From Kribbia dieselivorans NBRC 106261 (GTDB lineage: Bacteria; Actinomycetota; Actinomycetes; Actinomycetales; Dermatophilaceae), in assembly GCF_001552435.1 (NCBI RefSeq), contig NZ_BCRE01000068.1:1-33696 (forward strand): DNA of 33,696 nucleotides, read 5' to 3'. Position numbers and translations under genes: made by a program. The notes under the pieces are model-generated. The model was not told the DNA's origin, made no database searches, and was given only the letters and a program-made list of their open reading frames with translations. The first letter of the stretch is position 1, and every line of letters starts with the position of its first letter. Below, one piece after another: positions 1 to 8,301 of the stretch.

Positions 1-806
1 CGAATGTCCATGGTCCCGTCGTGGTTGTCCCACGTGGTCAGTTTGACCTTCTCCAGCGCGGCGGCTTCCTCGTCGCGGACGACCTGGTCGTGGTGCGCGT
101 CGACTTCCTCCACCGACGCCTTGGTCTGTTCGAGGACGCGGCGGGCCTCCTTGCGCAGGGTGTCGGGGTCGACGACCTTCGCCCGCTCGGCGAGGTACTC
201 CTCGACGACCACTTTCTCCTCGGGTGCGATGCCCTCGGGCAGATCCGTCATGGTCTTCGCGATGGTCCGGGCATGCTCGGGCGTCGCAGCCCCCTCCTGA
301 AGCGCGGCCCGGGTCGCCGGCAACCCCTCGTCCAGCGCAGTGGCCAGTTTCACGTCTCGCGCTGCCTCACGCGAACCCTGTCGCGACGCTCCGGCCAGCC
401 ACGCCTGCGTTCCATTGCGCCCCCGCCCCTCAGCCACGCCCGAACGCCCCGCCGCCGTGATCGCCGACAGTCTCTTCGCTGAAGCTTGCGCGACCAGTCG
501 ATCCAGGTCGGCGATGTACCGCTGCGCCTCCGCCTCCGACCTGAACTTCTCCGGCACAGCCACCTGAGCCAGCGCGTCACGCGCGACCGCAAGCCACGCC
601 CGGTCCGACGGTTCCGACGCCACCCCGACATTGACCATCTCGACTTCCGCCCACACCGCCTGATCCGGGCCCTCACCCAGGACGGTGGCAGACCCGGCGG
701 CGGCGACAGACCCAGGCGCACCAGCAACCGGCGGGGCGGCCTGAGCCGTTCCCGCCCCGCTGAGGCGCGTCGTCTGACTGATCATGACCCTGATCTTACC
801 GAACAT
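1..806 (-). CDS. DUF222 / 13E12-repeat family protein, N-terminal part, cut by window edge
   Basis: The minus-strand frame is open from here to base 1 without a stop, giving about 268 residues, so the gene is truncated by the window and not visibly broken. After a low-complexity Ala/Gly/Pro N-terminus, the region from about residue 75 onward is helical and resembles the DUF222 domain of actinobacterial 13E12 proteins, with an AxRxGVAEGRGR-like stretch, WLAGASR and a run of EAARD, LPATRAALQEG and TPEHARTIAK. In that family a C-terminal HNH nuclease domain usually follows; here it would lie beyond base 1 and cannot be confirmed. Two in-frame ATGs compete, at 806 (GGGA four bases upstream) and 785 (weak AGGG). 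These genes often occur in several copies per genome and their role is not settled. No neighbour shares its transcript. Confidence 0.65.
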   Translation of the reverse strand, partial: MFGKIRVMISQTTRLSGAGTAQAAPPVAGAPGSVAAAGSATVLGEGPDQAVWAEVEMVNVGVASEPSDRAWLAVARDALAQVAVPEKFRSEAEAQRYIADLDRLVAQASAKRLSAITAAGRSGVAEGRGRNGTQAWLAGASRQGSREAARDVKLATALDEGLPATRAALQEGAATPEHARTIAKTMTDLPEGIAPEEKVVVEEYLAERAKVVDPDTLRKEARRVLEQTKASVEEVDAHHDQVVRDEEAAALEKVKLTTWDNHDGTMDI

Positions 807-903
807 ATGTTCCCAATAGGTTGCCAAAAAGTGAACAAAACATGAACAGTGACCGATCGAGACTCCACCTCACCCGGTCGCGACAACCTCACGCCCCCGC
901 GCG

Positions 904-933
904 CGAGACTCCGCTGTACGAGACTCCGTTCTA
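904..933. repeat. 15-bp imperfect tandem repeat (CGAGACTCCGYTSTA)
   Basis: Two adjacent 15-bp units at 904-918 and 919-933 differ at two positions; a further GAGACTCC lies at 859-866. They fall in the intergenic space between the DUF222 gene and the nitrilase gene. They could be a binding site for a regulator of either gene, or chance; nothing else was recognised in 807-1006. Confidence 0.45.
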
Positions 934-1006
934 TCGAAGCCCACCGACAACGCTGCCGGCCTCATCGGCCGCCGCACACGTGATACCCGCGGCGACGCGC
1001 ACGCCC

Positions 1007-1012
1007 TAGGGT
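1007..1012 (+). promoter_or_regulatory. Candidate -10 element (TAGGGT) for a leaderless nitrilase mRNA
   Basis: TAGGGT fits the actinobacterial TANNNT -10 pattern and ends six bases before the ATG at 1019. There is no Shine-Dalgarno sequence in that gap, so transcription probably starts at or next to the start codon. A -35 box was not recognised. Confidence 0.5.
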
Positions 1013-1018
1013 GCCTCT

Positions 1019-1828
1019 ATGAGCAGCACGCTGACCGTGGCCGCCGCGCAGATCCGCTCGACCGACGACCCCGTCGAGAACCTCGAGACGGTGCGTCGCG
1101 TCTCCGCCCAGGCGGCCGACCGCGGCGCCGAACTGGTCGTCTTCCCCGAAGCGACGATGGCCTCGTTCAGATCCCGCCTCGACACCGTCGCCCAACCCCT
1201 CGACGGTCCCTTCGGCACCGGCATCCTCGCCACCGCCGCCGACCTGAACCTCACCATCGTCGCCGGCATGTTCACCCCCGCCGACCAGCACACGACCGCG
1301 ACGGGCAAGGTCCGCAACCGCGTGCGCAACACCCTCCTCGTCGCCGGTCCGGACGGCAACATCGCCGCGACCTACGACAAGGTCCACCTCTTCGACGCGT
1401 TCTCCTCACGAGAATCCGACACGGTCGCACCGGGATCGCAGTACATCTCCGTCGACGTGGCCGGCTGGCAGGTGGGCCTTGCGACGTGCTACGACATCCG
1501 CTTCGCCGACCAGTTCCATGAGTTGGGTCGTCGCGGCGCCCACCTGATCGTCGTCCCAACCTCGTGGGCCGACGGCCCGGGCAAGGCCGACCAGTGGGAC
1601 CTGCTGACCCGCGCCCGCGCCCACGACGCGCAGGCCTGGTTGCTCGGTGCCGCCCAGGCGTGGTGTCCCGATTCTGTCACGGGCCCCTTTGGCATCGGTC
1701 GATCCAGTTTCAACGACCCGACCGGAGCCGTGCGGGCTCGCCTCGACGGGTCGCCTGACCTCCTCGTCGCGACGGTCGACATGAAGGCAGTGCAGCGGGC
1801 GCGCGCCACCGTTCCGCTGCTGACCTGA
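1019..1828 (+). CDS. Carbon-nitrogen hydrolase (nitrilase superfamily, Nit-type)
   Basis: The 269-residue protein spans a complete single-domain nitrilase-superfamily hydrolase, which cleaves non-peptide C-N bonds of amides. The Glu-Lys-Cys triad is visible: E44 in VVFPEA, K121 in YDKVHLFD, and C157 in LATCYDIRF. The YDKxHLFD form resembles the Nit1/Nit2 and deaminated-glutathione amidase branch, so a metabolite-repair amidase is a reasonable guess, but the substrate cannot be read from sequence. The ATG at 1019 is the first start and is preceded by a leaderless-type -10. It stands alone upstream of gatC, with 127 bases between them and a separate promoter for gatC. Confidence is high for the family and low for the substrate. 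Confidence 0.85.
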   Translation: MSSTLTVAAAQIRSTDDPVENLETVRRVSAQAADRGAELVVFPEATMASFRSRLDTVAQPLDGPFGTGILATAADLNLTIVAGMFTPADQHTTATGKVRNRVRNTLLVAGPDGNIAATYDKVHLFDAFSSRESDTVAPGSQYISVDVAGWQVGLATCYDIRFADQFHELGRRGAHLIVVPTSWADGPGKADQWDLLTRARAHDAQAWLLGAAQAWCPDSVTGPFGIGRSSFNDPTGAVRARLDGSPDLLVATVDMKAVQRARATVPLLT

Positions 1829-1942
1829 CGCTCGAATGTCACGGCCCGGTGACGTTGCCGGCGTTCACGTTGACCCAGACCCCCTGACCACACCGCCGCG
1901 GCGCCGTCGCAGGCCGCGACGGCACCACGACCGCCGGGCTCC

Positions 1943-1948
1943 TAGACT
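1943..1948 (+). promoter_or_regulatory. Candidate -10 element (TAGACT) for leaderless gatC
   Basis: TAGACT lies seven bases upstream of the gatC ATG at 1956, the spacing expected if transcription begins at the start codon. No ribosome-binding site lies between, and no clear -35 box is visible. Confidence 0.55.
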
Positions 1949-1955
1949 GACCCGC

Positions 1956-2252
1956 ATGGCAGAACTCACTCGCGACGACGTGGCCCACCTGGCCGGTCTC
2001 GCTCGCATCGACCTGTCCGAGGCCGAACTCGACCGGATGGTCGGCGAACTCGGGGTCATCCTCACCTCCGTCGCCCAGGTCCAGCAGGCCGACACCGACG
2101 GGATCGAGCCGATGTCGCACCCGATGCCGATCACGAACGTCACCCGCCCCGACGAGGTGCGCCCCTCCCTGACCGCCGACGAGGCGCTCTCCGGCGCGCC
2201 GGAATCCGAGCTGCAGCGCTTCTCCGTGCCGCGCATCCTGGACGAGGACTGA
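1956..2252 (+). CDS. gatC: Asp-tRNA(Asn)/Glu-tRNA(Gln) amidotransferase subunit C
   Basis: GatC is the small stabilising subunit of GatCAB, which amidates misacylated Glu-tRNA(Gln) and Asp-tRNA(Asn) in the cytoplasm. The 98-residue product has the typical length and hallmarks: an N-terminal VAHLAGLARIDLSEAELDRM helix pair, then IEPMSHPMPITNVTRPDEV and the terminal SELQRFSVPRILDE. The frame extends upstream to 1836, but the extra 40 residues are Arg/Pro-rich and not family-like. The ATG at 1956 gives the normal length and sits directly behind a -10 element. It is first in a gatC-gatA-gatB operon, 12 bases before gatA. Confidence 0.95.
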   Translation: MAELTRDDVAHLAGLARIDLSEAELDRMVGELGVILTSVAQVQQADTDGIEPMSHPMPITNVTRPDEVRPSLTADEALSGAPESELQRFSVPRILDED

Positions 2253-2264
2253 GGTAGCCCGACA

Positions 2265-3791
2265 ATGACGAACACCACCACGGACCTCACCCGCGCCACC
2301 GCGGCCCAGCTCGCCGACCTGCTCGCCGCCGGTCAGGTCAGCTCCGTCGAGGTCACCCAGGCCCACCTCGACCGCACGACGGCGGTCGACGAGCAGGTCC
2401 ACGCCTACCTGCATGTCGCCGGCCAGTCCGCCCTCGCCGAGGCCGCCGAGATCGACCGGCGCCGCGCCGCCGGCGAGCCCCTGCACCGCCTCGCCGGAGT
2501 CCCGATCGCCGTCAAGGACGTCATGACCACCGTCGGCATGCCGACCACCTGTGGCTCGAAGATGCTCGAGGGCTGGATTCCGCCCTACGACGCCACCGTC
2601 GTCGCGCAGATCAAGGCCGCCGGGCTCCCGATCCTCGGCAAGGTCAACATGGACGAGTTCGCCATGGGCTCCTCGACCGAGCACTCCGCCTACGGCCCCA
2701 CCCGCAACCCGTGGGACCTCGAGCGCATCCCCGGCGGCTCCGGCGGTGGCTCCAGCGCCGTCGTCGCCTCCTTCCAGGCGCCACTGGCCACCGGCACCGA
2801 CACCGGAGGCTCGATCCGCCAGCCTGCGGCCGTGACCGGCTCGGTCGGCACCAAGCCCACCTACGGCGGAGTCTCGCGGTACGGGCTTGTCGCCCTGGCC
2901 TCCTCCCTTGACCAGGCCGGGCCGTGCGCCCGCACCGTCCTCGACACCGCGCTCCTGCACGAGGTCATGGGCGGCCACGACCCGCGCGACTCGACGAGCA
3001 TCGACGCTCCGGTCCCCGCCGTCGTCGAGGCCGCGCAGCGGGCCGACATCAAGGGCATGAAGATCGGCATCGTCAAGGAACTCACGGGCGAGGGCTACCA
3101 AGCCGGCGTGTCGGCCCGCTTCGAGGAGAGCCTCCAACTGCTCGTCGATGCCGGAGCCGAGATCGTCGAGGTCTCGTGCCCGAACTTCCGTTACGCGCTC
3201 GCCGCGTACTACCTCATCCTGCCCAGCGAGGCCTCCTCCAACCTCGCCAAGTTCGACGCCATGCGCTACGGCCTGCGCGTCCCCCCGACGGGCATCGACC
3301 ACCCCAGCGCCGAGCAGGTCATGGCCGCCAGCCGCGACGCCGGCTTCGGCGACGAGGTCAAGCGCCGCATCATCCTGGGCACCTACGCGCTCTCCTCGGG
3401 CTACTACGACGCCTACTACGGCACCGCCCAGAAGGTCCGCCGCCTCATCGCCAACGACTTCGACCGCGCGTTCGAGACCGCCGACGTGCTTGTCTCGCCG
3501 ACCGCCCCGACCACGGCGTTCCGCCTGGGCGAGCAGCTCGACGATCCGATGGCGATGTACCTCAACGACGTCGCGACGATCCCCGCCAACCTCGCCGGCG
3601 TGCCCGGCATGTCGTTGCCCAGCGGCCTCGCCGACGAGGACGGCCTGCCGACCGGCCTGCAGATCCTCGCTCCGGCGATGCAGGACCAGAGTCTCTACTC
3701 CGTCGGCGCCGCCCTCGAGGCCGCGCTCACCGACCGCTGGGGCGGGCCGTTGCTCGACCGCGCCCCCGACCTGACCGCCAAGGGAGCCTGA
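2265..3791 (+). CDS. gatA: Asp-tRNA(Asn)/Glu-tRNA(Gln) amidotransferase subunit A (amidase)
   Basis: GatA hydrolyses glutamine and passes ammonia to GatB. The 508-residue product is full length and carries the amidase-signature Ser-cisSer-Lys triad: K84 in IAVKD, S159 in the GGSGGGSS loop and nucleophile S183 in [10 protein letters not shown], with the same spacing as characterised GatA proteins. [12 protein letters not shown] and the C-terminal [13 protein letters not shown] stretch are also typical. The ATG at 2265 follows GAGGT by about eight bases. It sits 12 bases after gatC and 3 before gatB, so the three are almost certainly co-transcribed. No anomalies were seen. Confidence 0.97.
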   Translation: MTNTTTDLTRATAAQLADLLAAGQVSSVEVTQAHLDRTTAVDEQVHAYLHVAGQSALAEAAEIDRRRAAGEPLHRLAGVPIAVKDVMTTVGMPTTCGSKMLEGWIPPYDATVVAQIKAAGLPILGKVNMDEFAMGSSTEHSAYGPTRNPWDLERIPGGSGGGSSAVVASFQAPLATGTDTGGSIRQPAAVTGSVGTKPTYGGVSRYGLVALASSLDQAGPCARTVLDTALLHEVMGGHDPRDSTSIDAPVPAVVEAAQRADIKGMKIGIVKELTGEGYQAGVSARFEESLQLLVDAGAEIVEVSCPNFRYALAAYYLILPSEASSNLAKFDAMRYGLRVPPTGIDHPSAEQVMAASRDAGFGDEVKRRIILGTYALSSGYYDAYYGTAQKVRRLIANDFDRAFETADVLVSPTAPTTAFRLGEQLDDPMAMYLNDVATIPANLAGVPGMSLPSGLADEDGLPTGLQILAPAMQDQSLYSVGAALEAALTDRWGGPLLDRAPDLTAKGA

Positions 3792-3794
3792 GCC

Positions 3795-5360
3795 ATGACG
3801 ACGACGGTGGACGAGGTTCTGCCCTACGACGAGGCGCTGGCCGCCTTCGACCCGGTCATGGGTCTGGAGGTGCACGTCGAACTCGGCACGAACACGAAGA
3901 TGTTCTGTGGCTGCGCGACAACGTTCGGCGCCGAGCCCAACACCCAGGTGTGCCCGGTGTGCCTGGGCCTGCCCGGCGCGCTCCCGGTGGTCAACGCCAT
4001 GGGTGTGGAATCGGCGATCCGCATCGGCCTTGCCCTCAACTGCGAGATCGCGACGTGGTGCCGCTTCGCCCGGAAGAACTACTTCTACCCGGACATGCCG
4101 AAGAACTTCCAGACGAGCCAGTACGACGAGCCGATCGCGTTCAACGGGTACCTGGACGTCGAGGTGCCCGGCGAGCACGGCGAGGAGCCGTGGACCTACC
4201 GCGTCGAGATCGAGCGCGCCCACATGGAGGAGGACACCGGCAAGTCGCTGCACGTCGGTGGGTCGACGGGGCGCATTCACGGAGCCGAGTACTCCCTGGT
4301 CGACTACAACCGTGCCGGTATTCCGTTGATCGAGATCGTCACGAAGCCGCTGACCGGCGCCGGTGAACGCGCCCCGCAGGTGGCCCGGGCGTACGTCGCG
4401 GCGCTGCGCGACCTGCTCAAGGCGCTCGATGTTTCCGACGTCAAGATGGAGCAGGGCTCGATGCGCTGCGACGTCAACCTCTCGCTGCGCCCGAAGGCCG
4501 GCGAGCCGACCTCGCCCGAGCAGGCCGCGGTGCCGCTAGGCACCCGCTCGGAGACGAAGAACGTCAACTCACTGCGCTCCGTCGAGCGGGCCGTACGCTT
4601 CGAGATCTGCCGTCACGCGGCGGTGCTGAGCAACGGTGGCTCGATCGTCCAGGAGACGCGGCACTTCCACGAGGACACCGGGGCGACGACGTCGGGGCGC
4701 ATCAAGTCCGACGCCGACGACTACCGCTACTTCCCCGAGCCCGATCTCGTGCCGGTCGCGCCGTCGCGGGAGTGGGTCGAGGAACTGCGTGCCACGCTGC
4801 CGGAGAACCCGGCCGAGCACCGCCGCCGGCTGCAGACCGAATGGGGCTACAGCGACCTCGAGATGCGCGACGTGCTCAACGCCGGTGCGTTGGACCTCAT
4901 CGAACGTACGGTGGCGGCCGGGGCCAGCGCCCAGTCGGCGCGCAAGTGGTGGCTCGGCGAGCCGTCGCGCCGCGCCAACACCGAGGCGCTCGAACTCGTC
5001 GCGTACGCCGACCAGGTCGGGCTGACGCCGGCGTATGTCGCCGAGTTGCAGTCGATGGTCGACGCGAAGCGGCTCAACGACAAGATGGCGCGCCAGGTGC
5101 TGGAGGGCGTGCTCGACGGTGAGGGCGCGCCGACGGCCGTCGCCGACGCCCGTGGGCTGGAGTTGGTCCAGGACGACGGTGCGCTCGAGGCGGCCGTCGC
5201 GAAGGTCATCGAGGGCAACCCCGACGTCGCCGACAAGATCCGCGACGGCAAGGTGCAGGCGGCCGGAGCGTTGATCGGTCAGGTCATGAAGGAGATGAAG
5301 GGTCAGGCGGACGCCGGCAAGGCCCGCGAACTCATCCTGTCGACGCTGGGTGAGGGCTGA
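3795..5360 (+). CDS. gatB: Asp-tRNA(Asn)/Glu-tRNA(Gln) amidotransferase subunit B
   Basis: GatB activates the misacylated tRNA side chain by phosphorylation and accepts ammonia from GatA. The 521-residue product shows the N-terminal [18 protein letters not shown], then [17 protein letters not shown] (paired cysteines of the family), [16 protein letters not shown], a central LIEIVTKP and [12 protein letters not shown], and a C-terminal GatB/YqeY-type helical tRNA-binding tail ending [22 protein letters not shown] lies upstream of the ATG at 3795. It is the last gat gene; the next gene begins one base after its stop and may be read through. Confidence 0.97.
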   Translation: MTTTVDEVLPYDEALAAFDPVMGLEVHVELGTNTKMFCGCATTFGAEPNTQVCPVCLGLPGALPVVNAMGVESAIRIGLALNCEIATWCRFARKNYFYPDMPKNFQTSQYDEPIAFNGYLDVEVPGEHGEEPWTYRVEIERAHMEEDTGKSLHVGGSTGRIHGAEYSLVDYNRAGIPLIEIVTKPLTGAGERAPQVARAYVAALRDLLKALDVSDVKMEQGSMRCDVNLSLRPKAGEPTSPEQAAVPLGTRSETKNVNSLRSVERAVRFEICRHAAVLSNGGSIVQETRHFHEDTGATTSGRIKSDADDYRYFPEPDLVPVAPSREWVEELRATLPENPAEHRRRLQTEWGYSDLEMRDVLNAGALDLIERTVAAGASAQSARKWWLGEPSRRANTEALELVAYADQVGLTPAYVAELQSMVDAKRLNDKMARQVLEGVLDGEGAPTAVADARGLELVQDDGALEAAVAKVIEGNPDVADKIRDGKVQAAGALIGQVMKEMKGQADAGKARELILSTLGEG

Positions 5361-5361
5361 C

Positions 5362-6282
5362 ATGGCCGTCGTCGTCTCGTTCGCCGACGAGGCCTGGCGC
5401 GACGACGTCGGCCCGATCGACGGGGTCACCCCCGTCATCTGGGACCCGGACGGCGAGCCGCCGGTCGAGGACGTCGAGGTGTACGTCGCTCCGTATGGAC
5501 TCGGCACGGACTTCGTGCGCCCGGTGGCAGCCAAGCCGAGCGTGCGCCTCGTCCAGCTCATGAGCGCCGGGTACGACGGCGTCATCGAGGAGCTGCCGCC
5601 GGGCGTGGCGCTGGCGAACGGTCGCGGCATCCACGACGCGGCGACGGCGGAGTTGGCCGTCGCGCTGACCCTCGCCTCGCTGCGTGACATCCCCGACATG
5701 GTGCTGGCGCAGGCGCGCGGGGAGTGGCTGCCCAAGCGGTTCTCGACGTCGCTGGCCGACCGCCGGGTGCTCATCATCGGGTACGGCTCGATCGGGCGCG
5801 CCATCGCCGCCCGGATGCTGCCCTTCGAGACGACGGTCACGGCGGTGGCCTCGCGCGCTCGCGGTGGTGACGACCTGGTCGACCGGGTATACGGGATCGA
5901 TGACCTTGCCACTCTGGCACCGGATCACGATGTGGTCGTGCTCGTCACGCCACTCACCGACTCGACCCGAGGCCTGGCCGGAGAATCGTTTCTCGCGTCA
6001 TTGCCGGACGGCGCGTTGGTCGTCAACGTCGGCCGTGGCCCGGTGCTCGACACGGCGACGGCGCTACGCCACGCCGGCCGCCTGCGGTTCGCGCTGGACG
6101 TCACCGATCCCGAGCCGTTACCGGCGGATCACCCGCTGTGGACCGCCCCCGGGGTGCTCATCGCTCCGCACGTCGGTGGGTTGGCGTCGTCGTTCCGTTC
6201 CCGCGCGGTGCGGTTGATCCGAGAGCAGTTGCGCCGCGTCGTCGCCGGCGAGGAGCCCCTCAACATCGTCCACGCGGGTTGA
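5362..6282 (+). CDS. D-2-hydroxyacid dehydrogenase, NAD(P)-dependent
   Basis: The 306-residue product is a D-isomer-specific 2-hydroxyacid dehydrogenase that interconverts 2-oxoacids and D-2-hydroxyacids. The Rossmann motif GYGSIG starts near residue 140. Catalytic residues are R225 in NVGRGPVLD, E251 in DVTDPEPLP and H270 in APHVGG. The ATG at 5362 follows GAGGG with six bases of spacing; the in-frame GTG at 5350 would overlap gatB and has no better site. It abuts gatB, so it is probably expressed with the gat operon, although no functional link is obvious. The catalytic domain is short and the family includes glyoxylate, hydroxypyruvate and other reductases; the substrate is undetermined. 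A weak hairpin follows the gene. Confidence 0.88.
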   Translation: MAVVVSFADEAWRDDVGPIDGVTPVIWDPDGEPPVEDVEVYVAPYGLGTDFVRPVAAKPSVRLVQLMSAGYDGVIEELPPGVALANGRGIHDAATAELAVALTLASLRDIPDMVLAQARGEWLPKRFSTSLADRRVLIIGYGSIGRAIAARMLPFETTVTAVASRARGGDDLVDRVYGIDDLATLAPDHDVVVLVTPLTDSTRGLAGESFLASLPDGALVVNVGRGPVLDTATALRHAGRLRFALDVTDPEPLPADHPLWTAPGVLIAPHVGGLASSFRSRAVRLIREQLRRVVAGEEPLNIVHAG

Positions 6283-6418
6283 GGCGGGCTCGGCGCAGTG
6301 CCGACTGATGTGACGTGCGCCATGCAAAGGGTGAATCACGGTCCTGTCAAGACGCGGAGAGTAGCGTTTCCTTTGCAGGGCAGCATCAGATGTTGGTGCT
6401 CGTGAGCATAGGGGGAAA
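6283..6418. other. Intergenic start of an AT-richer segment
   Basis: This spacer carries a small CGGC-gcagt-GCCG hairpin at about 6290-6302 that may end the gat-side transcript, and a separated inverted pair GCAAAGG (6324-6330) and CCTTTGC (6370-6376). Base composition shifts toward A and T from about 6320. AGGGGG lies just upstream of the ATG at 6419. Confidence 0.4.
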
Positions 6419-7256
6419 ATGCGAACGGCGACCGTGGTGTCGGTCTCAGCCGCTTTGACAGCGATGATGGGTGGATCTCTGGCGCCAGTCGAAGCGCAGG
6501 AGGGTGATGTGGAGTCAGCTGTGGTCCAAGTTATCCTTGGTCGTTATGCGGCCATCAACGGCCAGCCGGACGCGAGGCTAACTGACTCCATAGCCAACAC
6601 GGGGGAGGAGATCGAGGTTCGGAATGAATTGAGGGACCAGTTTCAAGGGATTGGTCACTCTTATCGCGATGCGAGCGTCGAAGTGATGGATTCGGTTCCT
6701 GTCGCTGGGCGACCCGGGGCCTGGATCATGAGCATCAAAGTGCAAAGTACGCTGGAAGCGGTCGACGGCGTGCGCACGTCCATGGAAGTGTCTGAACGGC
6801 TGTAGGAATGGGCGTATAGGCGAAACGGCGAATTTCGTGTAATGGCAGGGGGTGATTGTACGAATTTCGTTTCCCAAGCGCTATCGGCGGGTGGCTGGGA
6901 GCCCAAGGCTGGATTTTATCGCAACACGACTGCGTGGTGGTATCGTCAGAATGGAGCACTTCCCGATACGTGGGCGCGGGCATGGTCTGGCTCCCAAAAC
7001 TTCTGGCACTTCAACAACAATACGGGGCGGGCTCCCCGTGTAGCGTCCTATAAGGACATGCTCGCGGGGATGTCCTTCAGATTGACTGCTCTGGTGACGG
7101 GACGGTCGATCATTCGGCAATCGTGGTGGAGAAGACCTCGTCAAACATGTATTTGCCCAGCATACAATTGATGATGCCCGACGTTCATACTTGTCCATGC
7201 GCGCAAAGTACCCCAATCCGAGGTGGCACAAATGGCACTACGTGTACGGATCCTGA
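6419..7256 (+). pseudogene. Broken secreted Amidase_6-type protein (one stop, two frameshifts)
   Basis: Three lesions split what reads as one exported protein. The first 128 codons begin with a signal peptide (cleavage near PVEA-QEG) and end at a TAG at 6803-6805. The same frame resumes at once with EWAYRRNGEFRVM and then GGDCTNFVSQALSAGGW, the hallmark of the putative amidase domain (Amidase_6), followed by TTAWWYRQN and SQNFWHF. A missing base near 7066-7070 moves the frame to AGDVLQIDCSGDGTVDHSAI, the expected second half with its Asp-His pair. Another missing base near 7154-7156 moves it to LAQHTIDDARRSYLSMRAKY and a stop at 7254-7256. The segment is more AT-rich than its neighbours and its codons differ, which suggests transfer followed by decay. 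Sequencing error at all three sites is possible but less likely. Confidence 0.75.
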
Positions 7257-7714
7257 GGTTTGGAGGCGCGGCGGCAGCGATGGGCCTGGTGTTGTCCGGG
7301 TGCGCCGTTGGCGATGCACGCCGACCCGATCCGCAGCCGACCGCTTCAGAACTCCAGCAGGTCTTGACCCGTCACGATGATGCCGCACTCGCGCAGATGC
7401 TGGCCCCGCCCGGCCAGGACGAGGCACCCGCGGTCATTCGCGCGACCGGCGACTTCCGGCCCGATGCGCAGGCCGAGGTGTTCAGCACCGACGATTTCGG
7501 TAATCCGTGTGTGTGGTTGCGAGGCACGAACGACGGCGTGTCGGGCTACATCGTGGCACGTCTCTATTGGCACGACACGGACGCTCGATGGTGGCAGAAG
7601 CCCAGCGGTCGCTGGACGGTCGACCCGACCTATCTGCCCGGCACCAACAGTCCAAAAGCCGAGCCGTGTGAGGCCGTCCCCACCGATCTCAGGGACGCCC
7701 GCCGACTGCGCTGA
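7232..7714 (+). CDS. Small putative lipoprotein, function unknown
   Basis: The 160-residue product starts with a lipoprotein signal peptide: basic MALRVRILRF, a short hydrophobic run and a lipobox VLSGC, with the cysteine about 24 residues in. The mature part is acidic and includes VWLRGTNDGVSGYIVARLYW and a C-terminal cysteine near PCEAVP. I do not recognise a domain. The ATG at 7232 was chosen because GAGGT lies seven bases upstream; an in-frame GTG at 7223 lacks such a site. The gene starts inside the last codons of the broken amidase gene, in another frame, so it was probably once translationally coupled to it. It converges with the SixA-like gene on the other strand, 12 bases away. Confidence 0.65.
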   Translation: MALRVRILRFGGAAAAMGLVLSGCAVGDARRPDPQPTASELQQVLTRHDDAALAQMLAPPGQDEAPAVIRATGDFRPDAQAEVFSTDDFGNPCVWLRGTNDGVSGYIVARLYWHDTDARWWQKPSGRWTVDPTYLPGTNSPKAEPCEAVPTDLRDARRLR

Positions 7715-7726
7715 AGGGTGCCGATC

Positions 7727-8245
7727 TCACGGGCTGAAGAGGTCCACCAGCGTCGCCTGGCCAGGTGACAAGAGCGACCACGGCCCGCTGTATCGGAGCA
7801 CGGCCGCGGTGGCGGTCGGGAATCCGCGCATGAGCCGTTCGTGCGCCTCCAGGTCGCCGTCCCCGTCGCACAGCAGGCTCGCCAAGGCAGGCAGGCCGGG
7901 GGAGTGACCGACGACCACCACGATGTTGGCACTGTCGTCGGCACCCTGCACGACGTCCAGGACCATGTCCGCGCTGGCGTTGTAGATCCGCTGGTCCGAC
8001 CACACCTCCGCCTCGGACTCACCGGCCGCGGCCAACTGCTCGCACGTCTGCTGCGCCCGCACCGCGGGAGAACACAGCACGAGGTCCGCACCCAAGCCCT
8101 GGTCGACGAGCCACCCGCCCACGGCATGGGCCCGGCGTCGACCGAGATCCGTCAACGGCCGATGGATATCAGCCTCCGTCAGGGAGGTGGCGGCGTCGCC
8201 GTGACGCACGAGCACGAGGGTGCGGTCCTGCGCGGATCGGGTCAT
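7727..8245 (-). CDS. SixA-like histidine phosphatase family protein
   Basis: The 172-residue product belongs to the histidine phosphatase superfamily and is close in size to SixA, which dephosphorylates phosphohistidine on signalling or phosphotransfer proteins. The phosphate-accepting histidine is H15 in LVLVRHGDA, and the second catalytic histidine is H114 in VVVGHSPGLPAL. The open frame runs to 8434, but the ATG at 8245 places RHG at the usual distance from the N-terminus; the extra 63 residues are antisense to the neighbouring gene. It is the last gene of the minus-strand pstS2-pstB-transglycosylase run, 56 bases after the transglycosylase, so it may be induced with them or have its own promoter. 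The substrate is unknown. Confidence 0.82.
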   Translation of the reverse strand: MTRSAQDRTLVLVRHGDAATSLTEADIHRPLTDLGRRRAHAVGGWLVDQGLGADLVLCSPAVRAQQTCEQLAAAGESEAEVWSDQRIYNASADMVLDVVQGADDSANIVVVVGHSPGLPALASLLCDGDGDLEAHERLMRGFPTATAAVLRYSGPWSLLSPGQATLVDLFSP

Positions 8246-8301
8246 GATCCCAGCGTTACCCGTCGACGCCCCGACGTCAACGATCCGTTCACCCCGCGTG
8301 G

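Noticed and set aside
1839-4280. 813-codon open frame antisense to gatC-gatA
   Set aside because: Composition is Gly/Val/Arg/Asp-rich with no domain, as expected for the shadow of GC-rich codons; the sense strand encodes clear GatC and GatA.
6419-6805. An independent 128-residue secreted protein
   Set aside because: The same frame continues past the TAG directly into an Amidase_6 domain, so it is better read as the front of one broken gene.
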